Positions 33,478-46,120 of a DNA stretch of 64,000 bases are shown here, piece by piece. Below the pieces are notes generated by a model, which worked only from the letters and a program-made list of their open reading frames with translations, ran no database searches and was not told where the DNA came from. This DNA is from Prosopocoilus inquinatus (taxonomy: Eukaryota > Arthropoda > Insecta > Coleoptera > Lucanidae), in assembly GCA_036172665.1 (NCBI GenBank), contig CM069877.1:23523001-23587000 (forward strand), read 5' to 3'. Numbering within the stretch: the stretch's first letter is position 1; the number at the start of each line of letters is the position of its first letter. The translations under genes were made by a program, and so were the position numbers.

Positions 33478-35277
33478 GGTTCTCGCTGCAATCAAAAACG
33501 ATTTGCACAAAAAAAAAAAAAAATTTTCTTGTTAAATTTTTAATCGTCAAAATTTTACGATGCAAGTGATGTGATTAAATATGGCGTCGAAGTGTCATTT
33601 GCTGTCAAAGATAAGAAGTGGTGTGGTTATGTGTGCTAGTTGTTTATTTCAGAAATAAGTAAAAAGAGACTTATGCTCTTTAATAAAATGGACCTTAGAA
33701 ATTATACCTTGTGCAAGTGGCTATATTTGCATCTTACGAAGAAATACATCATTTAAAAGTGCTATTATTCCAGTTTTATGGGATTACTTTGAGACATGAA
33801 AGACAGAAATTACAAGGAACGTGAACGTTAATTTTGAATGAAAAAAGCGATTCAGTTTGTCACATCTGATCAAATCGACCGAATATTTCTCCCTCATTAT
33901 GAGTTTTAATTACTTTAAGGTATTTTGCCAAGGTCTGCTACCAGTTTGAATTAGGTAAGTAATATATTTAATTTTAAACTCAAAAATTAGCGCCTTTTCC
34001 AAACGTGTACCAACTATCACTTGGGATTCCGTTCCCCGTTTGACATTTGTAAATTGCAGTTGTGTGTGAGTAAAATATTCGTGTTTAACCTTAATTTTAT
34101 TTTGTAGATGTTTCATATGGTCCAATGGAATATTCCTAGCCAAACTTCACCAACTCGAATTGTAGTAAAGTTTGTCATGACATTGCAAGCAATTTCTACG
34201 CTGCTGCATGTTCTCTGAATACTTATATTACAAACTAGCCAGGTGCAGAAGGGATGCTCAAGATTATAAATATGAACTTCTTCAGTGGTTCAAAATGAGG
34301 TGAAGGTAAAATGATTGGATTTGTTCATATAATTAGATAAATTAACCCGTTTATATAATTTTCATACACACATTCTTTTGTTACAGATGTTTTAGAGATT
34401 ACTGCTTTACTTTCTTGAAGCAGTGCGTTTTTGGCAACAAATTATATGTGACATCCTTTTCATCTAAAGAACAATAACTATTTCGTATTCGTTTATTAGT
34501 TATATGTGGATAATGAAAGGACGTTGTAAATTTGTTTAAGAAAAAAATAATGGTTGTTGAAAACTGGAATAAACAATAATTATGTATAAGCACGATGGAC
34601 AATATAACAGGTGACCCAACCAGAGTATTCGGCTGTACGTTGGTATGTGCAGGAAAGCATATGGTCAATGTGCAACAGCGATAGCTGAATGCAGGGAAGC
34701 AAAACATCATTGTGCGAGAGATAACTGTGCTTAATCCTTCAGCATGAGATAACATAAATTATTTCTTACATTTGTGTGCCCCAACTGAATGTGCCATCTT
34801 ATTGCTTTATAATCCTGTATCGTGTGTAAAAGTAATATGTGTGAACGCACGAAACACTTAACTAATAAAGTATTACGATCTCCATGACTTCATTTCGATT
34901 AAATATAAAGGTGCATTAGCGCTGCATACACAAGATACATTTGGTTGATGTTATATGCGCAGACACAACACATTTGAAAATAGTTTGCATGAATGGTCAA
35001 TGTATATTGTGTACAATGTCCTAATTAATAATTACAGATGATTTGAATGCAGTACATCAGATCTCAATTAGAGAATAAACTTTCTATTTTGCAATTAATT
35101 TGCAACTTCATTTTCAATACTTAATGCAACTATTCCTGGTTAGAGGTTGTAGTTCACCTGTCACGATAAACCACTGACGTTTATAATTAATCGGTTTATT
35201 TGTTGAATGCCCGTAGTGCGTTTATGAATCGATTCGATCCGATTATAATTAATCGATTTGTTTGTTCAATGCCCTTA

Positions 35278-37030
35278 TTGTATCTTGAATAATATGAAAT
35301 ATAAAGACTTTACCTTATTAACAAGATAAATATGTTTGTCCGTGGGTCTGTACATTTAGTTACTTTAATTTTAGTAAGTGGGCGTGGATATGGTAGGTCT
35401 CAAACGCAAATGCTGACTCGCATGGCAGAATATTTCTAGGCAATCAAAATTTACAGGAGGCGTGCAGACAGGCCATCACCATTTAACTGAAAAGAAGGAT
35501 GACCAGAAAGTGAATGAAAAAGTTAGGGCTGTCATTTAAAAGAATGACGTCAAAACGGAAAATAAATGCCGACTAAGAAAAGATTTTTGCATTAAGGTCG
35601 TCAAATGGCGTTAATTTAAAGTTTACTGGTTTTAGAATCTTGCAAAAAACATGAAATTTTGTCCGGAACCTAGTCCTAGTTTTTACATTATTGAGATGGA
35701 AACTCTAGGTAATCCATTTTTCTCGTAATTAATGTCATTAATCTAATATTAAGGATACTACAAGCTCGCTATTTTCGTATTTTTTGCCACGTCTGCTTTA
35801 TAATATGCCGATAAGCATTATTGTGAAACTCGTCAAAAGTTGCGTAAAGCTAGAAGCTATTTAGATAAATGTACCTTTCCAAGCATGTTTCATTCCACCA
35901 GTTTGAACATATTCTGTGATAACTTTTTTAATTAAACCATATTTTTGAGTAATGGATCTGTGTTTATCACATTTTTTTGTTGTTTTGATCTAGACTATAC
36001 TTACACATGTTAAAGTGTGTAAAGCTTTTCTTTTTATAAACATCTTATACATTTCAGAAATCAGGGAAAAAGGTTCTTTTAATTTACATAATGCACAAAG
36101 TATTTGTTCTACAAAAAAAAAAAAAAAACATTTCTTTCACCACTTAGCAGCGTGCATTTATTTTTCTTGATAATGATAACTCCCAAATAATATGTTTGTA
36201 AAAAGTTCCACAACTACTGTATTTCAAGTTCCTGAAATGAAATTTCCAGAAAGGATGCTAAGTGCTAAATAGAATAAAATCCTTGAATATTTGCATATAT
36301 TTATATTAATATCTTTGTTAAACTATTCGAAGCAAATTTTCCGCAATAATTCCCTGCACATATTAACATATTCGAATTATTTTCGACAAAATTGCAAAGA
36401 AAATATTTTTGCGTCAGTTTTTCTGGATATTATTTATTTTGAGATCCATTTTCGCACACATAAAAAAGAAATAAAAAAAAATCTAAGCGCGTCCCGAAGT
36501 TTTACACCACAGTTTGTTTAGAATTCAAAAAGTAACCAAACGTGAAAAAATAAATATGTACCCTCGAAGGTCAACGTGGGTCAAAAATAACTCTTTGGTG
36601 CACTACGAGAATGCGACAGTCCCAAAACCATCACGTTCTTCAGGTCTTTAAAATCTGTTTCTGGTTTCCGATGTATTTTAATATAAACTCACCGACCGAG
36701 TATACGAAATATCTGCAAACTGAATTTCACATTCTTTTGAAGTAGAAGTGAACAATACAACAAGATATTTTGAAAGGAACATCTTCATCCTTAAGGGTCG
36801 TTTCACAATCACTTAACCATCTCTCGCGGGGCAAGGGTGCAGGACGTAGCACACAGAAGGCGGGGCTACAAGGAGATGCCAAATCACGCGAAATAGATTC
36901 ATCGTGTACTATCGTTGAAAATCGTACGATTTTCAGAATTTTTGCAGTTTTACCAACGGCTTTTCCTTGAGTTTTATCGCGAAAATTTAAAATTTATTAC
37001 AGAGAGGGAGAAACATGTATTCGGAAATGA
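35278..37030. other. Noncoding, no supported gene
   Basis: AT-rich. ATACTACAAGCT..CT at 35755 is a fragment of the 8.2-kb repeat. CACAGAAGGCGGGGCTACAAGGAGATGCC (positions 36850-36880) has an inverted relative near 40430-40455. Nothing else recognised. Confidence 0.3.
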
Positions 37031-37038
37031 AACGAAAC

Positions 37039-37936
37039 TAGGGCTGCGAGAATTTATCGATATTATCGATAATATCGATAATTATCGAATAACGATTTTT
37101 CCATTTAAGATATCGATAATATCGATATATGTCGGATTTATCGATATTATTGTTGGTATCGCTGTATCGATATTATCGGTGGTATCGATATTATCAATAA
37201 CGTAATTTTCCTGAAAATATTAATAATCAATCACATTTTATTACCTATTTCAGTTTTTACTAAAACTGTTATTGGAAAATTTATGCACGTCATAATTATT
37301 AATTTTTGGATCGTTTATTTTTAAAGATCAAAACCATTTAAAGAAAGTAAATTACTAATTATATCGGGTACCGTCGCTATTGTATTCTGTGGCGTTCAAA
37401 TCAATTCGCCTAATTCGCACTAAACCTCAGTTTTCATATATGGCAAGTGATCATGACTCACGGTCACGATATAAAGAAAATTTTTAAATATTTCAATTAA
37501 TTTTTAGTCTAGTCAAAGTTTATAAATATCAAAATGAAACTAAAATTTTTTTAACGTTCGTGGAATTGACACTTATTCGTGTGGCCCCTTCTTCACACAT
37601 TTTGGCACGAAGACTGTTCTTTTTTGCTTTGAATTTATATTGTTATAATTGGGGAAAACAATGAATTCTGATTCTGATGATACGCGATTTCATAATTTCA
37701 AGAAAAGTTATGAAATAATATTTCTGAAAAATCAAAAAAAAAATAATAATTAGAAAAGTTTCAAATTTAAAAAACACATTGCTAGCAAAACTACCTCGTA
37801 CCAAAATGTCTGAAAATGCACTTGTCCGACTTGTTCGATATTATCGATATATGGATAAATATCGATATATCGATAAATATCGATATTTTTTAATTATCGA
37901 TATCCGATATCGAAAATAGGATATCGCGCGCCCCTA
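37039..37936. mobile_element. hAT-like MITE with TATCGATA subterminal arrays
   Basis: Perfect 8-bp duplication AACGAAAC (37031-37038 and 37937-37944). Ends TAGGGCTGCGAG.ATTTATCG and inverted TAGGGGCGCGCGATATCC. Both ends are packed with TATCGATA/ATATCGAT palindromes over ~150 bp on the left and ~90 bp on the right. TAG..CTA ends plus 8-bp duplication place it in hAT. No transposase. Confidence 0.85.
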
Positions 37937-37944
37937 AACGAAAC

Positions 37945-40900
37945 ATAATAGTTATTCTGTCGGTAAGTAAACATGTTTAAATTCGGTCTTTTATCTTCTT
38001 TCTAAGTTAAATGAATTTAATTTAATCCGACAGAGATATGGCAGTTTTGTTAAAAGGAAATAAGATCTTTCATAAATGCAAGGTAATTTTCTGTACAGAG
38101 TGGTCCAAAAGTAATGGGACGCGGAGCAATAGCTAAATAATAAAGAATATTAATTGTTGCTTCAGATATTTTATTATTCAGCAAAAATAATATATAATTT
38201 TCATAATTTTTACGTTTTTGAAGCAAGGTACACTTTTAGGAAAATATTTTTATTCATAACTAATATGCATTTAAATAACATCTAAAAACTCTAATCTGTC
38301 CCTGTTAATGACATTTGAATGTCATTCATAAAAATTCTGTAAAAATTATTTTATAGCTGCCTAAATGTGTTTTTTTTTTTTCATATTTAATTTACATGTT
38401 CAGTCAATTAAGCAGGCAGAATATAAGACGGCCATGAATTATTCAAATAAACTTGCTAAGAGGCGTTTTCATGAAACGACTTTAATTTCAAACCACATTA
38501 CAATATACAAAAAAAAAAACAAATAAGTAGGTAGTTATTTGTTAAACAAGACGGTACAATTGTGTGATCATGATCCCAGTAACTAGTGTGGATTGTTGTT
38601 AAATTGTTGAAAATTGTTATTTTATTTACCTTTGCTGTTAAAATTCCGTTTTATCGACTGTTTTGAGTTGGTCAAAGCAAACTTTAACGTTTGCTATTGA
38701 AAAAAAAAGTAGTTTTACATTTTTATAATTTAAGTCAAATTCTATTATTAAAAAAGCCCTCAAATTCTGTTTAAGTCAGTAGAACTAAGCCATATAAAGA
38801 AATATCTTCTGCAAAGTAACATTTACAAGGTCGTTGCGAAATTAATTCATTAACGGGAATAGAGAGATATTTAAATATATATTAATTATTTATAATAATT
38901 ATAAAAGGCACCTTGCATCAGAAACAGAAAAAATATGCAAAAATAATACTTTTCGGGGTAAATAATGAAGCAATACTTAATCTTTCTTATTTTTTCAAAT
39001 TATAAATTTTGGTAGTTTCCGCCCTAAAAATATTAAATATTGAAATTAAGATTTAGTACCTGAAATTTTTAGAATATTCTAAAAGTTGAAAAATTCAATT
39101 TTAACGGTATATTAAAAAAATAAGTTGAAACTAACTTACGTTAAAAAAATCTCGTTGAAATATAAATTAATTTCGAATAAAATCACTCGGTATATCTGTT
39201 AGGAGTTAAAAAGGTTTTCAGACAAGTAGAAATTATTGCCTTAAAAAGTTTCCTCAAAAAATCAAAAATAAAGATTTTTCCCATTTGATGCCGACATTTT
39301 GGCGATCACTGTAGGTGCAATACGTGGTAGCCACTATTTGTACTAATGTCGATTTCATAAGTTGTACAGATATTAATCTGGCCCAAAATAAAAAATTCGA
39401 TCTGCTTATGCCAGATTGGGATTACTAGAAAAATGTTATCAGAAAATTAAGTGATGAGACAAAATGTTATAAAGAAAATGCCTTGTGAAAAATTGTCTCA
39501 AATTTTCTCGTGCATGTAACAGAACCCAAGAGCAAATTTTATTTGTTTAAATATTTCTTATGGATATAAAAAACATTCTCTTATAGCTGAATAAATGAAT
39601 AAACTAATCACTTGCAAGAGCTAAATACCAAACGCCCAATTGCCGCTTCTAACTAGAAAATGAAAAATCTTGTCCATTTTGTCAGAGGAGCAAGCGACAC
39701 ATTTTAGGCGTTTACGATAATTGGAGAGCTCTATGGATCGGGGTAGAAAAGTAAGATAAAATGAATGCGTTTAATGCAAGTAAGAATGAGACAATAGATT
39801 AACCGGTATATACCGCTCCAATTACAAAACCTATTGGAACCATATTATTATTTTTTTTTTCGAATTTTAAATAGGTACCATTTTGAGCCACACTAAAAGC
39901 TGCTCACTGTTTCTGTCCTGTTTATATTTGGTTATCGAACATACACAAAACACACAACTATTGGCACAAATTTTTTAAACTGCAAAAAATTTTCCCAAAT
40001 GGTGTAACTTTTTGCCGTTCATTGTATACAATTAAAATAAAGAAAACAGCGCTACTGAATGTTTGTTTGTTTCCTTAATTTATTGGAAGTTAACATGACT
40101 TCAAAAGAGTAAAAATGTAAACATCGTGGTAAATATGACTGCTCGCGCCTTCTGGTTTTCTCGAGATCACATGCAAAGGATTGTCTTTCAAATATAAGTA
40201 CCACTCAGTTTACTTATACAATACTGTTGCGTTCAAAAACTGTAACGAAAGAGCTTTGGGCGTTTAGAACGAAAAAAAAAAATATACAAAATCACTTACA
40301 CATTGAGAGAAAGAATTTTACCCAAAGTGCGCTTTTTTTTCAGTTTCTGAACGAGCCCCCAGGTCAGAGAATTTTAGGCATACCGGAAATTCCTCAGCCG
40401 TAAAATGTAAAATAAAAATAAGTCCCGCCTTCTGTGGCATCTCCGATTGCTTTCGATAGAGCGCAGCAGTTTGCAACTACTAATTATAAAATTTCGTAAT
40501 TCATGTTTTATTTAAATATTATGGCCTTGATTAAGTTTCTGTTGCTGCAGATCTTCATAAAATTAGTTGCTTTATCTCGGAAAGTTAATTTTAAGTTGGA
40601 AATCGACTTCTATAAGTAATAGAAATTATAAAAATTATTAGAAAATATTAAAAATGACTTTCCGAAATTCCTTATTAAAAAACAAAACGAAAATTTTAAA
40701 ACTATTCGATGATCAGATCAGTAGTTTTAGCGTAATTCTTGAACTAGGAAAGTGGCATAATGATGGCGACTGAAACGGGCTCTTAAGAGAATATATTGAA
40801 ATAAACTGTGTGAAATCAGTTCCAGTGCTTAATCTAATTTCTTAATTTTAACAGTTTCTGCTGTAATCACAGCGTCTATTACCTGTGCAGTTCAATCTAC

Positions 40901-42210
40901 TATACATTATTATCGGGGGAAAGAAATCGGCTATCCTTTCCCCTCCCACTCAACAAAAATTAGATACGTCGGAACCAGGAAGGAGTAAATAGTACATTCG
41001 ACGTAAAAAACGTTCAACACTAAGTGAGCCGAATTCTTTTCCCTGATTATTATTTTATAAACCACATTGCGATTTATTTAATTTTGTGACGACATGCGCC
41101 AGCATAAAAGAGAATGTGGCTCACTTAAAGAGGTAGATGTTTATTTATGTTGTCCCATAGGTGGTCTGCATTTACTTTTGCTTACTCTACGTACTATGAT
41201 GCTCAACTTAAATCATACTCCTGCAACCTGCATGCGAACCACAAGCATAAGAAGATTCAGCGTAAGGGCTACAAAACTGGGAAATGGTATCATTTAAGTT
41301 GAGCATCTTAGTACATATATCGTGTCATCATTTAATTCTCTATCCCCGTGATCTGCGACATACCAAACCAATTACCTAAGAGTTGGTTAAAATTCATTAA
41401 ACCTCTTGTTTATTGATAAAAACTACTTTATAAAAGCAATAACCACATTTAACGTTGCCGCAGTCCTAACAATCATCTGTGTTGTTAACTAACTATCAAG
41501 TAAAACTTGGTCACGTGGGTTACAATCAATTATGAAGACCCTGTACAGGTTTTTTTTTAATATTTTGCACTCTATCTAGAGGGTTTATTTTAGGAGGCAG
41601 AGAAAAATTTTAAATACATAAGTTGTAGGGTATTATTTCTATTATCTTTTAGAGTTATCATAATAAACAAAAGTGTATCGAAAATTGGAGAAAAAAATAT
41701 AATTTTTGTTTTTTGAGATTGTACAGGGTGGATTAATTTCGATGTCTCTTATGGACATCTCCGTAACTATAAGTGATAGAAAAAAATTAGTGGCCAAGGC
41801 TCGACCTCATTTTTGGAGATCAAGTCAAAAGCGTAAACAAAAATTGACTATCTTCTTTTGTTTTCAAGTTATACTTTTAGGAATATATTTCAGTGGTGTA
41901 GTTGCTTTTTTAATGTTTACTTAAATTTTCAAGTTATAACATAAAGTTACATTTTTTAAATAGAAATCATAGTAGGCAATGCCCTCATTAAATAGAATTT
42001 TTTTTCTGTTTTCAAAAATATATACTTTGTTGGGTTTATTTCTTATAATTAATAGGAAAAACTGTCATTTTTATTATTATCCTTGCGTAAATATCCGTCT
42101 CAGTAGGCTGGGTTCAATACGGAGCCGATTTTTTATTTTATTAAATTTTATTTATTCGAAATTGTTTTCCGTAACGTTATTTCTTTTTTTATCGTCTTAG
42201 CGCTTTTCAG
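37945..42210. other. Long AT-rich stretch with MITE ends only
   Basis: ACAGAGTGGTCCAAAAGTAATGG at about 38096 and ACAGGGTGGATTAATTTCGATG at about 41724 are TA-type MITE termini. A block at 39765-39830 (GCGTTTAATGCAAGTAAGA..ACCGGTATATACCG) recurs at 47940-48000. A short inverted pair GATGCTCAACTTAAAT/ATTTAAGTTGAGCATC flanks 41199-41312. No gene supported. Confidence 0.4.
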
Positions 42211-42214
42211 TTAC

Positions 42215-42965
42215 GGCTTACGGTAACAGATGGCACCACAAATATTTATTTTTTATTGAAAAGCTCCAGACAACCAGCGCTAAGCACGCTTCAATTGTTT
42301 CTCAAACATTTTCTTGGCGAAGAATTTTTTAACAGCTGCTTTGAAAATGTTTTCCGGAAATTAAAGTGAACAAAACTAATTGCGATACAGATTACCAGAT
42401 GGCGCTGCTCAAATGGATTATCCTATTTCTAAAAAGTGACAGGAATTGTCGAAATTTTAGGTTAGAAAACTGAAAACTGGTACTAAGCGGAGATACGCTT
42501 CAATTATTTCTCAAACAGTTTCCTGAAGAAGAAATTTGTTTTCAATTGTTTTTAAACTGTTTCGCAAAATTAAAGAGAACAATATCATTTGTGACTACAA
42601 ATTAACAGATGGCGCTGCATTTGAAACTTCTTTTATTCTAGCTATTTCTGCTGAATTTCATTTAATAGAAATTCTATTTTGAACGTTACTTTCTGAGTTT
42701 TGTTAGCGTTAGGCTTTAGTCAGTTTTGAAATAGTTTCTCCACAAATAAAGAGGACAAAGTTACGACGAGTTAACAAATGGCGCCGTAAATTTTCGTAAA
42801 TTTTTTCGCTTTGCGTTCAAAAATATTATTTATTCGAAGTTGTTTTCAGGACACTGTTTTTGAACGTTCCTAACCTAACATTTCATTTTTTTAAAGTATT
42901 TCCCAGAAAATTACAAATTTCATTTCATGCGTTTATTAATAGATGGTGCGCGCCATCTATTAATA
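42215..42965 (+). repeat. Degenerate tandem units with AGATGGCGC motif
   Basis: Four diverged units each hold a A.AGATGGCGC-like box: ACAGATGGCACC (42227), CCAGATGGCGCTGC (42399), ACAGATGGCGCTGC (42606) and ACAAATGGCGCCG (42772), about 165-210 bp apart, each preceded by AAA.TAAAG.GAACAAA. A GCGCGCCATCTATTAAT palindrome closes the run at about 42947. The box also occurs in both arms of the giant inverted repeat (46615 and 50716). Confidence 0.5.
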
Positions 42966-44356
42966 AACTCATTCGAAATTAAGATTTTGAACTAAACATG
43001 TCTAAGGAATTCAGAAGTCTTAAAGGGAAAAAGGAAATTTTTATGTTTTTTGCCAAAATCTAGGGAAATTTGAACAAAATTCTTTGAAGGAAAAAATATT
43101 ATTTAATAAGAGAAATAAGATAAAAAATAGAATAGGTTGTGATGCTGCCTCTATTAATACATAACTTACTTATAACCAAATTTTGTTGCAAATCTAAAAA
43201 TCTAAAAATAAGCAATTATAACTGTTTGCAGCGAAACCCTCGAGCAGTTATTTTTTTGTGATTTTAAAATTTTATTGATTTTTATATACGCCGTGTGCAA
43301 TGTTTATCGCAATAAAAAAATTAAGGGAAGTGTTTTTTATACTCGTCCCGCTCTGCTGATTTGTAAGTTGCCTACCTTAAAGCTAGGGAAATCTAGGGAA
43401 ACATAAATCTAGGGAATTTGCAAAATTTCATCTGGCAACCCTACCCTTGACTATTCTTGGCGTTTTCCAGTTGTTTTGAAATTGTTTTCCTGCAATAATA
43501 TTTTGAAACTTTTAATTCGATTTGTTTGATTCGATCTTTTTTCATTTTCTGCATTTGAAAATATACACTTTGAAGTGTAATGGACCTTATAACTAAGTTT
43601 TCACTTTTCTGAGTCAGTAAGTCTGTTCAGAAATTAAGAAAACAAAACCATCTGCATATTTGTGTGCTAATCAAAATTTTGTTTTTTTACTTTAGGCTTC
43701 GAACAGGCGCCGGGTTGTTTTGCAATCTCTGCAACCCCTATAGCTACGCCACTGCCTGTACAACAACAAAAACTTACACTAAATTGAATTACATTTCAAT
43801 AACAAAACAAAAACATATTAAGTAACTTTCGATTTATTTCTGAAAGCTTCCGGATTAGACACGCGAAGAATTTTAACGCACGGTTGGAATTGTTGCACTG
43901 CAAAAATAGATTTGATTGAGCACAAACACTTCAGGCTATGATGTTTCTCCGTGATAACGTTAACAAGATTTATTCTAACAAAAAAAAATACGATAAAAAC
44001 ACGCCGCATTATGTGTCAATCATGAGACTCGGAACATGCGGTTCGATAAATAAATTCGCAATGTGAATGCAACAAAAAGAAAGTAAATTACTTTCTACAG
44101 TTCCTAAGACCTTCCGATGGAAATTTAAATGTAAACTTCATTTTTACTTTTACTTGAAAATGATTGCTTTTAATAAATTAACACAATCTCTTTAAGATAA
44201 AGGTTGTAACACAGCTGAGGTTGGTGTTCGCAGTTAGTCGCGATCTTTCAAGTTTTGTAATATCTGCACTTCGTGCGCATGCTATACGTTCACGGTTTAC
44301 AATGACAGCGACCAGTTGCGACTGCGAACTTCAAGTATGTTTCAGCCTTAACTCAC
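42966..44356. other. Likely intron of the InaF-like gene, no exon found
   Basis: Lies downstream of the donor at 44356-44351 on the minus strand. CAACCCCTATAGCTACGCCACTG (ends near 43756, split here from its inverse) is a hAT-like terminus. No exon recognised. Confidence 0.35.
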
Positions 44357-44885
44357 CTTCTTTCTGAATTTCAATCGTCTTGTTCTTGGTTCCGTTTAAG
44401 TTTTCTTCGGTGTTAAATGTGGTTTCATTAACTAGAGTAGCTTGTCTCTCAAATTTCTTAGTCGACTGTGTGTAATTTTTATCAATGAGTTCCCCTGACA
44501 GACTTTGATTGTTTGGAAGTAACGCACCGGCAGTAGCGTTTCCAGATAAAAGAAGCCTTTTCAATAACGCATCGAACTCGACATCGGTAATATTAGTTTT
44601 GCCAGTTGTAAAGGTGCCATTAAAAATTTCTCGTAGCTTATCGTGAGTGATCTCGTAAGGTTCAAAGTTTTCAAATTGGGGTGCTTTTCTGGATGCCAAA
44701 GTCGGCTGCCCGTCCCACATGAATATGTAATAAACCGACAGAAGTATGGCCGCCATTGATACGCTCAGAACGTACGCCAGAACTGTCAGAACTCGCACAA
44801 TTTTGGGCCTAGATTTTGGTCCGATGTAAATATCTTCTTTTGCATTGCTGTCTTCGGAAGTCTCGTTTTCTTGTTCATCCGGCAT
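44357..44885 (-). CDS. InaF-motif protein with N-glycosylated tail (first coding exon)
   Basis: 176 codons plus one base from ATG at 44885 to donor GTGAGT (44356-44351), so the protein continues in an unseen exon. The ATG follows an acceptor TTGTTCTAG, so a 5' untranslated exon lies upstream. Residues 1-25 acidic, RPK then a transmembrane helix at about 29-56 with the InaF motif (KIVRVLTVLAYVLSVSMAAI, LSVYYIFMWDG). Basic residues before the helix predict N-in. The segment after it holds eight N-x-S/T sequons (NGT, NIT, NAT, NQS, NYT, NET, NGT, NKT), which fits an extracellular or luminal side. Shares the motif core with the gene at 27.8-28.1 kb on the same strand. By family it may assist a channel or receptor complex; the partner here is unknown. 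Confidence 0.82.
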
Positions 44886-45890
44886 GTTCTAGAACAAATA
44901 GGTAAGAATTTGAAAGATGAAAATAAGTTTTCAGTGGTCCTAAAGCTACGAGCTAACCCCGTTCTGAATTAGTGATGCGACGAGTCGAGTAGACTCACTA
45001 TCAGAATCGATTCTCAAAGGTACTCATTGTACTCGAGTAACTAATTCTGTGAACCCGAGTCAGCAGTACTCGAGTCGACTCGAATACGATACAAGTACTC
45101 GAGTATCGACTTTAGAATTTGTAGACTCGAGTCCCAAAGGTATTCGTTCTACTTGAGTAACTATTGCAGTGACACCGAGTCAGCGAAACTCGAGTCATCT
45201 CGAGTTCGATTCAAGAATTTCGAGTACCGGCTTTAGAATTAAATAACGAGTCGAGTAGACTCGATGTCAGACTGGATTTTATTGGATTCTCTTTATAGAG
45301 CCTCCTTGTCAGTTGGTAACGAGTGAATGAGTACCGAGTTTAGAATTGAGATTATGCGTGACAAGTTTCATTCGTTTTAGAAGTACTATGCTTTTGCTAA
45401 AACAGTCGACTGCCGCAATAACTTACTGTGACACTCAGACGCTTGATATCGGGGCGGCTTGGCAGCGGTCATTGTTTTTTTTTTATATTTTATGAAAAAG
45501 ATTACATAAAAAATGAATAAGTTCTAAAATTTCAAAGGGAGTACAGTTTTTTGTAACTGAAAAGGCTGTTAAATATTGTTAAATAAAAACTGAAAACTCA
45601 TACTCATTTAATGAATAATTTGTGGCTCTATATTCTATATTTTGTTTTCTTTTAAAGAAAATAATTTTAATCCAACTAAACATGCAATTACATAGTAAAT
45701 AAGTTTTTCTTTTTATTTTACACAGAGCCTGCACACTTTATTATGAAACTTAGCAAATAATATTACATTGTTACAAAATTTTAAATTTATCTCAATCGCC
45801 AGAATACATTAATAAAGAAAACACGTGACGATCGTAAATCAAGTAAAATATAGAATGAACTTTGTTATTTTAAACGGAACGTTCAATATA

Positions 45891-46120
45891 CAGTTGAAAA
45901 CAAAAAAGTAGACAAATTACTGTTTCCTGTAATTATTCTTCCTCAAAATGCTATAGAGTAAAGCCGAATTCACAGATTTTACCACAGTTTTAAACTTGTT
46001 AATTTTGAAAGATTTTATCTTTGTTTAAAGTTATTTATGAAATCGTCTTTAATCACTACCATTTTCAGAAAGAATAATTATAGGAAACTGTAAATTGTCT
46101 ACTTTTTTTGCTTTCAACTG
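45891..46120. repeat. TACAGTTGAAA foldback MITE in left arm
   Basis: TA-flanked; CAGTTGAAAACAAAAAAGTAG and its inverse CTACTTTTTTTGCTTTCAACTG at the ends. Present before the arm duplicated, since both arms carry it. Confidence 0.8.

Larger units (their letters stand above)
32123..33528 (+). mobile_element. Retrozyme: tandem ~311-bp hammerhead repeat array
   Basis: Flanked by a perfect 15-bp duplication TTGTTAAATTTTTAA (32108-32122 and 33529-33543). Left part (32123-32358) is an inverted copy that stops within helix I of its hammerhead; then direct units follow. The landmark ATCACTCTTACATCGC starts at 32411, 32722, 33040 and 33351, giving periods of 311, 318 and 311; the 318 is explained by a longer A-run. 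The last unit ends in a run of A next to the duplication. Each direct unit carries one complete type I hammerhead. Units are almost identical to each other. A tandem array of ~300-bp units each with a type I hammerhead of minimal helix III is the defining structure of animal retrozymes, non-autonomous elements thought to be copied by Penelope-type enzymes. A protein role for the frames here is unlikely. Confidence 0.9.
32019..35274. mobile_element. PIF/Harbinger-like element with TTA duplication
   Basis: Flanked by TTA (32016-32018 and 35275-35277). Left end GGGGCATTCAACGGATACAAT, right end inverted GGGCATTGAACAAACAAATC. Both ends contain repeated ATCGATT motifs, and the right end holds a second subterminal GGGCATTCAAC (about 35205). 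A 3-bp TWA duplication and GGG.. ends fit PIF/Harbinger. I see no intact transposase; the interior from 33.5 to 35.1 kb has only short frames. The retrozyme array at 32123-33528 is inserted near its left end. Confidence 0.6.

Noticed and set aside
32411..33523. Regular repeats as a CRISPR array
   Set aside because: The ~311-bp units are tandem with no unique spacers, in a eukaryotic genome.
32217..33569. Several 70-105-codon frames in the tandem array that look like a repeated protein
   Set aside because: They exist because the units are near-identical; frames occur on both strands and shift between units, and the DNA is explained by the ribozyme fold.
34399..34755. 118-codon minus-strand frame inside the Harbinger-like element
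   Set aside because: No transposase or host motif; composition looks like chance reading of AT-rich DNA.
37039..37936. ATCGAT runs as a microsatellite or replication origin
   Set aside because: TAG..CTA inverted ends and a perfect 8-bp duplication explain them as subterminal repeats of a hAT-like element.
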